From contig CAVSGF010000002.1 of the NCBI GenBank assembly GCA_963727415.1, positions 496,001 to 560,000 on the forward strand: a DNA stretch of 64,000 nucleotides, given 5' to 3'. This stretch comes from DASQPR01 sp963727415 (GTDB taxonomy: Bacteria > Actinomycetota > Actinomycetes > Mycobacteriales > Micromonosporaceae). Positions 9,062 to 18,047 of this stretch are shown here, piece by piece; the first letter of the stretch is position 1; the number at the start of each line of letters is the position of its first letter. A model generated the notes under the pieces. It had not been told where the DNA came from, made no database searches, and was given only the letters and a program-made list of their open reading frames with translations. Position numbers and translations under genes: made by a program.

Positions 9062-9973
9062 TTAGGTGGCCGGTGAGGTCGGCCGCACTATCGGTGAGTG
9101 CGCCAACCCTACCGCGCCGACGCAGATCAGCAACCCTGCTCCGGCCAGGCCGGCCAGTGAGCCGGGCGTTTCCGGCGCCAGGGAGCCGAACGCGTAGACG
9201 CCGATCATGTAACTCGCGATGGGATTGGTGATCGACATCGCGGCGACCGCGGCGGGTAACGATCCGGCCGCGAATGCGCCTTGCTCGATCAACAGCCCGC
9301 CTAATGTTGACGCGGCAAGGGTATAGCCGGGCCAATCCCGCGCGGTGTACGCGACGCCGTGGTGAAGCAGGTCGGTACTGGTCATCTTGATCATGGCGGC
9401 GCTGACCGCGAAGCAGATGCCGGCCGCGATCGCGATCATGGTGGCCCGGACCGGCCTGGGCATGCCGGCGGCGATGAGGATGATGGTCAGAACCGCTCCG
9501 GTGGCGGCGAAGCACGCCAGGATCAGCCTGGCGCGGTCGGCTTGATCGGCGACCGGGGCCACACCGCGGACCGACAGGAACACGGCGAGCCCGCCGCAGA
9601 TCAGTACGGCCGAGACCCAGTCTCGCGCCATCGGCCGTTGCCGGGTCCAGACCGCCGCCCATGGGAGCGCGAACAACAACTGGGTGACCAACAGTGGCTG
9701 GACCAGCGCGACCGAGCCGAAGTGCAGCGCGATCGCCTGCACGCCGAAACCGATCAGATTGGTGAACCAGCCGATCAACCACAGCGGCGTGCGGACCAGC
9801 TTGCCGATCAGCCGCCACAGGGCCCCGAACAGGTCGGTCCGCCGCTCGAAGCGGTCGTCGTCGCCGGTGGTCACCGCTTCCGGTCGTTCCAGTTGCGCAG
9901 CCCGTTGCTGCATGGCCGCGGACGTGGCAAACAGGAACGCCGCGAGCACGCCGAACGTCACCGCAAAGACCAC
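9062..9973 (-). CDS. DMT-superfamily (EamA/NIPA-like) membrane transporter
   Basis: A 303-aa protein with nine to ten predicted hydrophobic helices arranged as two similar halves, the pattern of drug/metabolite transporters. Segments such as FLFATSAAMQQRAAQ near the start and ALVQPLLVTQLLFALP near residue 90 match the actinobacterial DMT group annotated simply as DMT family transporter. A short charged cytoplasmic loop follows helix 1 (TTGDDDRFERRTD). Substrate unknown. The GTG start at 9973 lies 40 bp downstream of the end of the SDR gene on the same strand. Confidence 0.75.
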   Translation of the reverse strand: MVFAVTFGVLAAFLFATSAAMQQRAAQLERPEAVTTGDDDRFERRTDLFGALWRLIGKLVRTPLWLIGWFTNLIGFGVQAIALHFGSVALVQPLLVTQLLFALPWAAVWTRQRPMARDWVSAVLICGGLAVFLSVRGVAPVADQADRARLILACFAATGAVLTIILIAAGMPRPVRATMIAIAAGICFAVSAAMIKMTSTDLLHHGVAYTARDWPGYTLAASTLGGLLIEQGAFAAGSLPAAVAAMSITNPIASYMIGVYAFGSLAPETPGSLAGLAGAGLLICVGAVGLAHSPIVRPTSPAT

Positions 9974-10013
9974 GCCGCTACTTTCCGATTTCGGTTCTGG
10001 CGGTCATGATCGG

Positions 10014-10751
10014 CTAGCTGCCGCCGAACCGCTCTGCCAGTGCTCGATAGGCCCGCGGCGCCACACCTCTGATCGCCACCGGCGCGCGTAACCAACTCGG
10101 ACGGTACACCTCGGCGGCGCCCGTTCGGATCATTCGAAGACACGCGGAGGCGATCACATCGGCGGTGACCGGCCTCGGGCGGCTCCGCTGGTACGGCTGG
10201 CCACGACGGCTGAAGAAGTCGGTCGCCACCACGCCCGGTACCAGCACGCCGACGTTCACCCCACCGGGTGTCTCGAACCGCAGGCTCTCGGCGAAGGTAT
10301 CGAGCCCGGCCTTGGCCGCCGCGTACACCGCCTCACCCTTCACCCCGGTACGGCCGGCGATCGACGTGATGTAGACCAGCGCACCCTGGTTCTGCCGGAC
10401 CATCTCCGGTAGCAGCAGGCGGGTGAGCTGGACCGGCGCCAGGAGATTGACCTGCATCAGGCGATCGATGTCGGCCGTGGCCATCGACTCGAAGTCGCCC
10501 GCGTAGCCCTGGCCGGCGTTGGCGATCAGGATGTCCACCGGGCCGGCCGCTCCGGCCAGGAACCGCACTTGCTCGGGATCGGCGAGGTCGGCGGTGATCG
10601 GGCGGGCCCCGGCGATCCGCTGCAGCCGGCCGGAGTCGCGGCCGTGCGCGATGACCTCGGCACCGGCGCTGACCAGACGGGTGGCGATCGCGGCGCCGAT
10701 TCCGGACGAGGCACCGGTGACGAGAACGCGTGCGCCTTTGATGATCATCAA
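10014..10751 (-). CDS. SDR-family NAD(P)-dependent oxidoreductase
   Basis: Classical short-chain dehydrogenase of 245 aa: cofactor motif TGASSGIG at about residues 12-19, NAG motif in DILIANAGQG, catalytic Ser in ITSIAG and the Tyr-x3-Lys pair as YAAAK. HGRDSGR after beta-2 suggests NADP preference (Arg after the second strand). Substrate is not predictable. Start ATG 10751, with a second ATG three bases later. Confidence 0.88.
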   Translation of the reverse strand: MMIIKGARVLVTGASSGIGAAIATRLVSAGAEVIAHGRDSGRLQRIAGARPITADLADPEQVRFLAGAAGPVDILIANAGQGYAGDFESMATADIDRLMQVNLLAPVQLTRLLLPEMVRQNQGALVYITSIAGRTGVKGEAVYAAAKAGLDTFAESLRFETPGGVNVGVLVPGVVATDFFSRRGQPYQRSRPRPVTADVIASACLRMIRTGAAEVYRPSWLRAPVAIRGVAPRAYRALAERFGGS

Positions 10752-10826
10752 GCCAGTATCCCGGTAACCGGCGCCGTTCGCACAGCAAGGACCCGTCCCG
10801 GGGTCCGGATCCAGCGAATTCGCCGC

Positions 10827-10922
10827 GGTCCTCCAGGCCGGTCCTCCAGGCCGGGTGCTTAAGGTCGGGCGCTAAAGGCCGGGCGCTAAGGGCCCGGTCC
10901 TTCAGGCTGGGCACTCGCGGGT
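10827..10922. repeat. Intergenic 13/14-bp tandem array before the HAD gene
   Basis: Two 13-bp copies of ggtcctccaggcc (10827, 10840) pass directly into about five 14-bp units (gggtgcttaaggtc, gggcgctaaaggcc and variants at 10853, 10867, 10881, 10895, 10909). The array ends 14 bp before the HAD hydrolase start, so it occupies the region where that gene's promoter or leader should be. Confidence 0.75.
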
Positions 10923-10935
10923 AGCGTGGTCGCAC

Positions 10936-11535
10936 GTGGCGGTGGTTCTCTTCGACATGTTCGGCGTCATCGCTCGGGTCCAGTCCGAGGAGAGCAAGGC
11001 CGAATTGGTGGCGATCGCCGGGATCGGCGAGGCGGACTTCTGGTCCACCTACTGGCGCTTGCGCCCCGCGTACGACGATGGCACGTACGACGGGCGGGCC
11101 TACTGGGCCGCGTTCGGAGCCGAGGTCTCGTCGCTGGCCGGCAACCCGGTGTCCCTTGACATCGACGCGCTGATCGACGCCGATCTGCGCAGCTGGAGCC
11201 GGATCGACCAGGACATGGTGGCGTACCTGCGGATGCTGGACCGCCGTGGCGACCGGCTGGCCCTGCTGTCGAACATCACGCGTGAGCTGGCCGACGAGTT
11301 CGAGCGCACGCATCACTTCCTGGAACTGTTCGATGTGGTCGGCTTCTCGTGCCGGATCGGGCACGCGAAGCCGAGCCGGGACGCGTTCACCTGGTGCCTT
11401 CGGCGGCTCGGCGTCGCCGCCGAGGAGGTGCTGTTCGTCGATGACTCGCCCGCGAACATTGACGCCGCCGCCACGCTCGGGCTGCGCGCGCACCGGTTCA
11501 CCGGCCTCGACGAGTTGCGGCGGCTGCTGGCCTGA
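10936..11535 (+). CDS. HAD-superfamily (subfamily IA) hydrolase
   Basis: 199-aa HAD phosphatase-like protein: motif I LFDMFGV, motif II LLSNIT, motif III Lys in GHAKPSRD and motif IV FVDDSPANIDAA. The residue two positions after the nucleophilic Asp is Phe rather than the acid/base Asp of classical phosphatases, as in the YihX-like branch. Substrate unknown. The start is the GTG at 10936; GTG 10942 is possible. It is followed by a 16-bp tandem array and a convergent kinase gene. Confidence 0.82.
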   Translation: MAVVLFDMFGVIARVQSEESKAELVAIAGIGEADFWSTYWRLRPAYDDGTYDGRAYWAAFGAEVSSLAGNPVSLDIDALIDADLRSWSRIDQDMVAYLRMLDRRGDRLALLSNITRELADEFERTHHFLELFDVVGFSCRIGHAKPSRDAFTWCLRRLGVAAEEVLFVDDSPANIDAAATLGLRAHRFTGLDELRRLLA

Positions 11536-11580
11536 GTCCCCGCCGGCGCCCGGAACGGATCCCCGCCACCGCGAGTCACA

Positions 11581-11660
11581 CGGCCAGCGAGCGTCGGTAG
11601 GCCAGCGACCCGGCAGGCCAGCGACCCGGCAGGCCGGCGACCCGGCAGGCCGGCGAACGT
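11581..11660. repeat. Intergenic 16-bp tandem repeat (5 units)
   Basis: Five 16-bp units (gcaggccagcgacccg and variants at 11581, 11597, 11613, 11629 and 11645) fill almost the whole gap between the convergent HAD and BadF-type kinase genes and run up to the kinase stop codon. Not in frame with either gene. Confidence 0.8.
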
Positions 11661-12652
11661 CAGTAGGCCAGCTCGCGCAGGCTGGCGTGCGCACCCGGGT
11701 CGACGCCATCGGCTGAGCACAGGGCGAGCCACGCCGCGCCACCGGCCGCGTGCCGGGCGATCACCGGCTCGCGACCGTACGTCTCGGCGATCCGGCGCTT
11801 TACCTCGCGCTGTATGTGGCCGGGCCCGCTCAGCAGCTCACCGGAGCAGACAATTGGATCGGTCCCCGCGCTCTCCGCCGCGGGTACCTCGTGGAACAGC
11901 GCGTCGAGCGATTCGACCAGCAGGGTCACGCCCCGGTCCAGGATTCTCTGCGCGGTCCGGTCGCCGGCCTCGGCCGCCGCCGGTACCAGCGGCGCCAGCC
12001 GGGACAGGGCGATCGGCGGTTGGTCGTACACGGCGGTACGAAGCATGGTCATCTGCTCGTCCGGCTCGGCCGGAAGCTCATCGGAGTTGGCGATGGTGCC
12101 GAGTACCGCCATCCGCAGCAGCGTCGGGCGACCGCGGCCGTCGAGCTCATCGAGCACCGCGCGCACCGCCTGGCGGCCCAGCCAGAAGCCGGAACCGTCG
12201 TCGCCGATCAGCCATCCGTGTCCGGCGACCCGATGGGTCACGCGCTGCGCGTCGATCCACGCGGCGATCGATCCGGCACCGGCGATGAGCACGGCTCCGC
12301 GGGACGCGGTGGTACCGCCGGCGAACGCGGCCACGGCGTCGGTGACCACGCGGACCGGGCACGTCAGGCCGACCCGATCCCACACGTCGTCGAGCGCCCG
12401 CAGCGCGGCCGGCTCGGCCGAGGTCCGGATGCCGGCCATGCCGACCACCGCGCCGACGACCTGATGCGGCGGGGTCGCGCCGAGGGCACTGATGATCGCC
12501 CCGGCGAGCCGGTCGGATACCACGTCGAGCGGGTAGGCCGTTGGGTTCGCCCCGGCCGCCCGGCCGATCCCGAGCATGGCACCGGTCGAGTCGGCGAGCA
12601 GGGCGCACACCGCGCTCCCGGTGGCTTCGATGCCGAGCACGAGTGGATCCAC
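11660..12652 (-). CDS. BadF/BadG-type ATPase, N-acetylhexosamine kinase-like (first of two)
   Basis: 330-aa member of the BadF/BcrA ATPase family, the group that includes GlcNAc kinases and clostridial MurNAc/GlcNAc kinase MurK. It has the GANPTAYPLD segment, VVGMAGIRT, the second phosphate loop IAGAGSIAAW and the HGWLIGDDGSGFWLGRQAV signature. The first phosphate loop is unusual: GIEATGSAV replaces the canonical DxGGSxT seen in the second kinase at 17083, so catalysis may be altered. GTG 12652 is the only sensible start. It lies downstream of the sugar-uptake genes on the same strand. Confidence 0.85.
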   Translation of the reverse strand: MDPLVLGIEATGSAVCALLADSTGAMLGIGRAAGANPTAYPLDVVSDRLAGAIISALGATPPHQVVGAVVGMAGIRTSAEPAALRALDDVWDRVGLTCPVRVVTDAVAAFAGGTTASRGAVLIAGAGSIAAWIDAQRVTHRVAGHGWLIGDDGSGFWLGRQAVRAVLDELDGRGRPTLLRMAVLGTIANSDELPAEPDEQMTMLRTAVYDQPPIALSRLAPLVPAAAEAGDRTAQRILDRGVTLLVESLDALFHEVPAAESAGTDPIVCSGELLSGPGHIQREVKRRIAETYGREPVIARHAAGGAAWLALCSADGVDPGAHASLRELAY

Positions 12653-12774
12653 CGGAGCAGTCCACCACGTTTGGGCTCGGCCAGCCACCCCGCCCCGGCA
12701 GCCACACCAGTCCGCCAGGCCCCGGTGCCGCGCTGGTGGACGCGCGCCGCGCCCACCCGGCCCGGCCGGTTCGA

Positions 12775-13599
12775 TCAACCCTTCACCGCGCCGGCGGTCA
12801 GCCCGGTCGCGATTCGCTTTTGGATAATCATGAAGAACACGATCACCGGTACGGCGATCAGCGTCGAGCCGGCCATCAGGGGCCCGTACTGGATGCCCTC
12901 GGAGAGCGTGAAGTGGGTCAGCCAGAGCGGCAGCGTGTAGTTCTTGTTGGTCGCGATGACGAAGTACGTCAGCAGATACTCGTTCCACGCCAGAATCATG
13001 GTGAAGATGCTGGTGGAGATCAGCCCGGGAAGGACCAGCGGCAGGACGATCCGGCCGAACGCGCCGATCCGCGAGCACCCGTCGACCATGGCGGCCTCCT
13101 CCAACTCGGCCGGCACATTGGCGATGAACCCGCGCAGTGTCCACACCGCGAACGGCAAGGAGAAGACCAGGTACGCCGCCACCAGACCGGGCAGCGTGTC
13201 GGCAAGTTGCAGCGAGGACAGGGTCAGAAACAGCGGGATCACGATGGCCACCAGCGGCACCATCTGAACCGCCATGATGGCGAAGAGGAACACGCGCCGA
13301 CCGAGGAACCGGAACCGCGTGATGGCGAGCGCGGCGAGAAACGCGATCACCATGGCGATCACCACGGTAGCGACGGCCACGATCACGCTGTTGCGCAGCG
13401 CGGTCCAGAACACCGGGTCGTCTACCACCTGGCGGAAGTTCTCCAGGGTCGGATGCTCCGGGATGAAGTGCGGCGTCACGGTCAGCATTTCGGCGCCCGG
13501 TTTGAAGGCGGTGTTGATCATCCAGTACACGGGGAACAGCCAGATCACCACGACGGCGACGCCGATGACGGTGTAGGCGGCACGGGCGAGCCGGCTCAT
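12775..13599 (-). CDS. Carbohydrate ABC transporter permease (MalG-type, CUT1)
   Basis: Second permease of a sugar importer, 274 aa with about six membrane helices. The EAA loop for docking the ATPase reads EEAAMVDGCSRIGAFGRIVLP near residue 185, and the ending KRIATGLTAGAVKG is typical of CUT1 MalG-like proteins. The ATG at 13599 overlaps the stop of the upstream permease in ATGA. No ATPase gene occurs in the window, so a shared MsiK-like ATPase elsewhere is expected. Context suggests amino sugars derived from peptidoglycan as substrate. Confidence 0.92.
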   Translation of the reverse strand: MSRLARAAYTVIGVAVVVIWLFPVYWMINTAFKPGAEMLTVTPHFIPEHPTLENFRQVVDDPVFWTALRNSVIVAVATVVIAMVIAFLAALAITRFRFLGRRVFLFAIMAVQMVPLVAIVIPLFLTLSSLQLADTLPGLVAAYLVFSLPFAVWTLRGFIANVPAELEEAAMVDGCSRIGAFGRIVLPLVLPGLISTSIFTMILAWNEYLLTYFVIATNKNYTLPLWLTHFTLSEGIQYGPLMAGSTLIAVPVIVFFMIIQKRIATGLTAGAVKG

Positions 13600-14573
13600 T
13601 CGATGCCTCCCAGCCTGGACAGCGAGCGCATGTAGATGCCGACCACGGCGGCGAGCAGCAATACGATGACGATCGCGACCGCCGATGCGTAGCCGTAGGA
13701 ATGGCTGTAGTACGCCTTCGTGTAGGCGTAGATCCCCAGCGTGAAGTAATCGCGCGTGGGGTTGCTCTGCCGCAGTACCCAGATCTGTGCGAACACCTGC
13801 AGATCCCAGATGATCGACAGCACCGTCAGCAGCCCGACGATGGGCCGGATCAGCGGTAGCGTGATGCGCCGCAGGATCTGGCCGGCGGACGCGCCGTCGA
13901 CCCGGGCGGCCTCGATGAGTTCGGCCGGCACCTGGCTCAGCGCGGCGTAGGTGCTGATCGAGATGAGCGGGACGGCGCCCCACACGACCACGGCGGTGGA
14001 CACACCGAAACCCTGGATGTTGGAGATGTACCAGTTGTGCCGCTGCATGCCCAGCAGCCAGTTCACGACGCCGTAGTTGTAGTCGGTCATCCAGGCGAAC
14101 ATCTCGGTGGAGACCACGCTGGGAACCGACCAGGCCACGACCAGGGCCAGCGTGATGAGCCAGCGGCACCACCCGGGCACCCGCCGCATCAGCAGCGCGA
14201 TGCCGACGCCGATCACCATCGAGGCGCCGACCATGACGACGGTGAGCAGGACCGAGCGGCGCACCACCGTCCAGAACAGCGGATCGCGCAACACCTGCCG
14301 GTAATTGGCGAATCCGACCCACTCCGGCGGGTATCCGCCGTGGATCTGCCGCAACCCCCAATGCTGGAACGACTGCAGGATCAGCCGGACCAGGGGATAG
14401 CCCATGAGGCCGATGAGCAGGATCGAGGCCGGCGCGATGAGCCAGTACGGGGTCAGGTCCCGGCGCCGGCGCCCGGGGCCCGGCCGCGAACCGGTGCCCT
14501 CGGGCGCGCCCCGTTGCGCGGGTACGGCGCGCTCGCCGTACCCGCGCGGGGCGTCGAGTTCGGAACGTGTCAC
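13596..14573 (-). CDS. Carbohydrate ABC transporter permease (MalF-type, CUT1)
   Basis: First permease of the importer, 325 aa, with a cytoplasmic Arg/Gly/Pro-rich N-terminus of about 35 residues before helix 1 (YWLIAPASILLIGLMGYPL). The EAA loop is IEAARVDGASAGQILRRITLP near residue 215. The GTG start at 14573 lies 10 bp after the binding-protein gene and the gene ends overlapping the second permease, so the three are one operon. Confidence 0.92.
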   Translation of the reverse strand: MTRSELDAPRGYGERAVPAQRGAPEGTGSRPGPGRRRRDLTPYWLIAPASILLIGLMGYPLVRLILQSFQHWGLRQIHGGYPPEWVGFANYRQVLRDPLFWTVVRRSVLLTVVMVGASMVIGVGIALLMRRVPGWCRWLITLALVVAWSVPSVVSTEMFAWMTDYNYGVVNWLLGMQRHNWYISNIQGFGVSTAVVVWGAVPLISISTYAALSQVPAELIEAARVDGASAGQILRRITLPLIRPIVGLLTVLSIIWDLQVFAQIWVLRQSNPTRDYFTLGIYAYTKAYYSHSYGYASAVAIVIVLLLAAVVGIYMRSLSRLGGIE

Positions 14574-14583
14574 GAAGTGACTC

Positions 14584-15894
14584 TCAGCTTTCCGCGTTCA
14601 GATCCTTGTTGATGGCATCGTCGGCGGTCTTGGTGGCCTCGTCGATTGACTTGTTACCGGTGGCGATGTCGACCAGCATCTGATTGATGATCTTGTCCTT
14701 CTCGACCTGAGCCCAGTTCGGCGCGAGCGGGACGAACCAGGTGTTTGCCAGTTCCTTGGAGAAGGCGGCCCGCAGCGGGTCGTCGGAGACGATTGACTTG
14801 GCGTTGGCCAGGAAGCCGCCGTCGACGAACTCCTTCTCGATGTCGGTCGAGGTGAACGCCCGGATCCAGGCCTCGGACCAGTTGGCGTGCTTGGCCGAGT
14901 GCGGGACCGCCAGGTCGGAACCACCCATGAACGGCGGCAGGAAACTGCCCGAGTTGGTCGGGCTGGGCATCGGGAAGGTACCGATCTTGTCCTTCAGATC
15001 CGGGTTGCCCTTCGGCCCGAACACCGCAGCCATCTGGCCGCTGGAATCGTAGAACATCGCCGAGGTTCCGTTGACCAGTTGGGTGTATGAGTTCAGGTTG
15101 GTGATCGTGCGGTCGCCGTTGTAGCCGGCGTCGATCAGCTTCTTCCAGTTCGCCAGCCCGGCCTGAGCCTGCGGCGAGTTCAGGTTCGCGGTCCACTTGC
15201 CGCCGTTGTCGGTGGCGATGGTCGCGCCGGCGTCGTAGACGAACGGCAGGCCACCGTACGGGTACGAACCCGGCATGTAGAACGCGTTGAAGTTCTTGTC
15301 GCCGCTGTGCTTGCCGGCGAGCTTCCGCACGTCGGCCAGCAGTTCGTCCCAGGTGGCCGGCGGCGCGGTGATGCCGGCGTCGGCGAAGATGTCGATACGA
15401 TAGGTCACCGCGCGGTCGCCGCCGTAGTAAGGCACGCAGTACAGCTTGCCGTCCAGCACGCAGGACTGGGACAGCCCGTCAAGCCACTGGTCGGAGTTGT
15501 CGAACGTGGACTTGACGTCGGTGAGGTCCTTGAGCGCGCCCGCGGTGATGTACTGCGCCGTCTCGCTGTTGCCGAATTCGATCACATCCGGCTCGGTGTG
15601 TGACTGCGCGGTCGCGTCGAACTTGGTGAGGTGGTCGGTCCAAGCCTGGTACTCGACGTCGACCTGGACCTTCGGGAATGCCTGGTGGAATTTGTCGGTG
15701 GCGTCCGCAATCGCCTTCGGCCAGAGGGTCTGGGCGTCGGTCTGCAACCAGACGACGAGCTTGCCACTTGCGTTCGGGTCTGCCGTCGCCGTCGAGTCTG
15801 CCGGGTTGCCGTCACCACTGGACGAGCAGGCCGCGCTCGCGAGCACGGCGGTCGCCGCCACTGCGATGAGGGTATTGCGGGCGGTGCGCTTCAC
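14584..15894 (-). CDS. Extracellular sugar-binding lipoprotein of the ABC importer
   Basis: Family 1 solute-binding protein, 436 aa. The N-terminus (KRTARN, hydrophobic core, LASAAC) is a lipoprotein signal with the lipidated Cys near residue 21. The body (KLVVWLQTDAQ..., FHQAFPKVQVDVEYQAW, YDAGATIATDNGGKW) matches sugar-binding proteins of CUT1 systems. The GTG at 15894 follows a strong GAGAGGAGAT ribosome site, so the much longer upstream frame is rejected. It is the first gene of the uptake operon, divergent from the DeoR regulator across a repeat-containing promoter region. Confidence 0.93.
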   Translation of the reverse strand: MKRTARNTLIAVAATAVLASAACSSSGDGNPADSTATADPNASGKLVVWLQTDAQTLWPKAIADATDKFHQAFPKVQVDVEYQAWTDHLTKFDATAQSHTEPDVIEFGNSETAQYITAGALKDLTDVKSTFDNSDQWLDGLSQSCVLDGKLYCVPYYGGDRAVTYRIDIFADAGITAPPATWDELLADVRKLAGKHSGDKNFNAFYMPGSYPYGGLPFVYDAGATIATDNGGKWTANLNSPQAQAGLANWKKLIDAGYNGDRTITNLNSYTQLVNGTSAMFYDSSGQMAAVFGPKGNPDLKDKIGTFPMPSPTNSGSFLPPFMGGSDLAVPHSAKHANWSEAWIRAFTSTDIEKEFVDGGFLANAKSIVSDDPLRAAFSKELANTWFVPLAPNWAQVEKDKIINQMLVDIATGNKSIDEATKTADDAINKDLNAES

Positions 15895-15930
15895 GCGATC
15901 TCCTCTCAAGGGCTTGGATCGTAAACGTTC

Positions 15931-16029
15931 GTGGATCAGCGGCGGCCGTTCGGCGCCGCGGTGGTGGATCAGCGGCGGCCGTTCGGCGCCGCGGTGGTGG
16001 ATCAGCGACGGCCGTTCGGCGCCGCCAAG
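15931..16029. repeat. 33-bp triplicate in the uptake-operon/DeoR promoter region
   Basis: Three consecutive 33-bp units start at 15931, 15964 and 15997, each opening gtggatcagcg and carrying ggccgttcggcgccgc. The first two are identical; the third differs at a few positions. They lie 37 bp upstream of the binding-protein start, inside the 286-bp gap to the divergent DeoR gene, where operator sites are expected. No spacers separate the units. Confidence 0.9.
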
Positions 16030-16180
16030 GTGGACTGTGGGGGAGCTTGCCACAAGATCACGTAAGAGTCCACAACAAACCAACGTGGATCTGTCACGTC
16101 CGGGCAACTGGTCGTGACACAATGCGACGACGGCTCGGGCCGCGTGAGCACCGGACGACCGATGACATGATCGAGGAGTC

Positions 16181-16975
16181 ATGGCCGAGGAATTGGGCAC
16201 CGCGCTCCCGGAGGAGCGGCGGCTGCGGATCGCGGCGCAACTGCGCCGTGACAACCGCGTCCGGGTTGACGACCTGGCCCGGCAGTTCGATGTGTCGGGC
16301 GAGACCATACGTCGGGACCTGCAGGTTCTCGAGGAGCGCGGGCTGCTCCGCCGGGTCTATGGCGGCGCCGTCGTAGCGGCAAGCGGGCCATGGGAAGTCC
16401 GGGTCGACGAGAGCGAGCCGGCCCCGGCACCGGCGATCGCGGCGCACGCGGCCGCCATGGTCGACTCTGGTGACACCATCGTGCTGCACGGCGGCGCGCT
16501 GGTGGTGGACATGGCTCGGGCGCTGCCGGCGACGTACGCCGGGCGGGTGCTGTGTGCCGGGCTGTCGGTGGCCGCCGAGCTCGCCGGTCGTACCGGTGTG
16601 GACATTCTGCTCGCCGGCGGCCAGTTGCGATCGGCCGACCTGGTCTGCTCCGGTTCGGTGACCGAGCGGTTCTTCGGCGAGTACTTCGCCGACAAGGCGT
16701 TCCTGGTCGCGGCCGGGGTACACGCGCGCGCCGGCCTGACCGGTACCGACCTCGCCGACGTGGCCGTGCTGCAAGCGATCGTCCGGCAGGCCCGGGAGGT
16801 ATATGTGCTGGCCGACGCCTCGGCGCTCGGCCGGATCTCGGTGGCGCGGGTGGCCGGCCTGACCGCGGTGACGGCGGTGATCACCGACATGACCGCGGAC
16901 CCCGACGAGGTCCGCGCGATCGAGCATGCCGGTGTGAAGGTCCTCATGTCCGCCGACCGGCTGCGCGACGACTGA
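16181..16975 (+). CDS. DeoR/GlpR-family transcriptional regulator
   Basis: 264-aa sugar-phosphate-responsive repressor type. The N-terminal helix-turn-helix includes VRVDDLARQFDVSGETIRRDL and LLRRVYGGAV. The C-terminal DeoR sensor domain carries VDSGDTIVLHGGA, DKAFLVAAGVHARAGLT and VYVLADASALGR. It stands between the divergent importer operon and the kinase-murQ pair and very likely controls both in response to an amino-sugar phosphate; this is inference from position. The start ATG lies 17 bp after a possible upstream ATG in another frame. Confidence 0.92.
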   Translation: MAEELGTALPEERRLRIAAQLRRDNRVRVDDLARQFDVSGETIRRDLQVLEERGLLRRVYGGAVVAASGPWEVRVDESEPAPAPAIAAHAAAMVDSGDTIVLHGGALVVDMARALPATYAGRVLCAGLSVAAELAGRTGVDILLAGGQLRSADLVCSGSVTERFFGEYFADKAFLVAAGVHARAGLTGTDLADVAVLQAIVRQAREVYVLADASALGRISVARVAGLTAVTAVITDMTADPDEVRAIEHAGVKVLMSADRLRDD

Positions 16976-17082
16976 GGGCTGACGGGTCGCCGCCGTCCAG
17001 GCCAGGCGCGGCCGGACACCGGACTTGACCACCGTGCTCAAATACAACAAGAATCCTCGGCATAGTTCCACAGGAGTACACG

Positions 17083-18042
17083 GTGGCCCGAGGAGTTCGC
17101 GTGACGGATCAGTACGTGCTCGGCGTGGACCTCGGCGGTTCGACCACGCGCGTGCTGATCGCCGACCTGGCCGGCCGGACCGTCGGATCGGGCACCGCGG
17201 GCGGCGGAAATCCGGTTTCGCGCGGTCTTGACGCCATGCGGGTCAACCTGACCCGTGCGCTGGAGGCCGCGCTCGGTGAGCTGGACCGTTCCGCCGGCGC
17301 GATGGCGGTGCTCGGCCTGGCCGGCGTCACCACGTACGGTGACGCCTTTCACCGCGCCGTCGGTGAGGTGTGGAGCGCGGTTGGGCTGTCATGCCCCCGG
17401 CAGTTACGGCCGGACACCGAGGTCGCGTTCGCGGCCGGTGGGGTCGGAGAGCATGGCTTCGTGCTGCTGTCCGGCACCGGTGCCATCGCGGCGTACCTGG
17501 CCGACGGGCGCATCGTCGCGTCGGTCGACGGTCACGGCTGGTTGCTGGGCGACCGAGGATCCGGGTTCTGGGTCGGGCGCGAGGGCATCATGGCCGCGCT
17601 CGCGGCGATCGAGGGAAACGGTCCGCAAACCAGCCTGCGGGAGAGCGTCCCAGCGGCGCTCGGAGTGCCGGTCGTCGACGGAGCGGCGAGGCTGGCCCGG
17701 TCGGCCTACCAGCGGCCGCCGGTAACCCTCGCCGAGCTGGCGCCCGTCGTTACCGACGCGGCCAGCCGGGGCGACCCGGTGGCGCTGCACATCATGTCCC
17801 GTACCGCGGCCGCCCTGCTGGACTCGCTCCGTGGCGTGCAACGGGCCGTGGGATCGCCGATCGACCTTCCGGTGGTGCTCGGTGGCGGGCTGCTTCGTGC
17901 CGGCAATCCAGCGTCGCGAGACCTCTGCCAGCGGGTTCGACGCGGCGTTGTCGGATTCGGCCTGCGGCCCCACCTGGCCAAGGCTCCGGAGACCGGAGCG
18001 GTGGCGCTGGCCATCTCCATCCTTACCAAGCAGGGAGTGTGA
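17083..18042 (+). CDS. BadF/BadG-type N-acetylhexosamine (GlcNAc/MurNAc) kinase (second of two)
   Basis: 319-aa BadF-family sugar kinase with canonical first phosphate loop GVDLGGSTTRVLIAD, second loop LSGTGAIAAYL and the HGWLLGDRGSGFWVGREG signature. Together with the directly following murQ it should make MurNAc-6-phosphate (and possibly GlcNAc-6-phosphate) from imported sugar. GTG 17083 has an AGGAG nine bases upstream; GTG 17101 is a weaker alternative. It is related to, but clearly different from, the kinase at 11660. Confidence 0.88.
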   Translation: MARGVRVTDQYVLGVDLGGSTTRVLIADLAGRTVGSGTAGGGNPVSRGLDAMRVNLTRALEAALGELDRSAGAMAVLGLAGVTTYGDAFHRAVGEVWSAVGLSCPRQLRPDTEVAFAAGGVGEHGFVLLSGTGAIAAYLADGRIVASVDGHGWLLGDRGSGFWVGREGIMAALAAIEGNGPQTSLRESVPAALGVPVVDGAARLARSAYQRPPVTLAELAPVVTDAASRGDPVALHIMSRTAAALLDSLRGVQRAVGSPIDLPVVLGGGLLRAGNPASRDLCQRVRRGVVGFGLRPHLAKAPETGAVALAISILTKQGV

Positions 18043-18047
18043 CGAGG

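Noticed and set aside
15931..16029. Short CRISPR-like array
   Set aside because: The 33-bp units are directly tandem with no spacers and no cas genes are present.
14584..16308. 574-aa version of the sugar-binding protein
   Set aside because: The extension translates the 33-bp repeats; the GTG at 15894 has a strong ribosome site and starts a proper lipoprotein signal.
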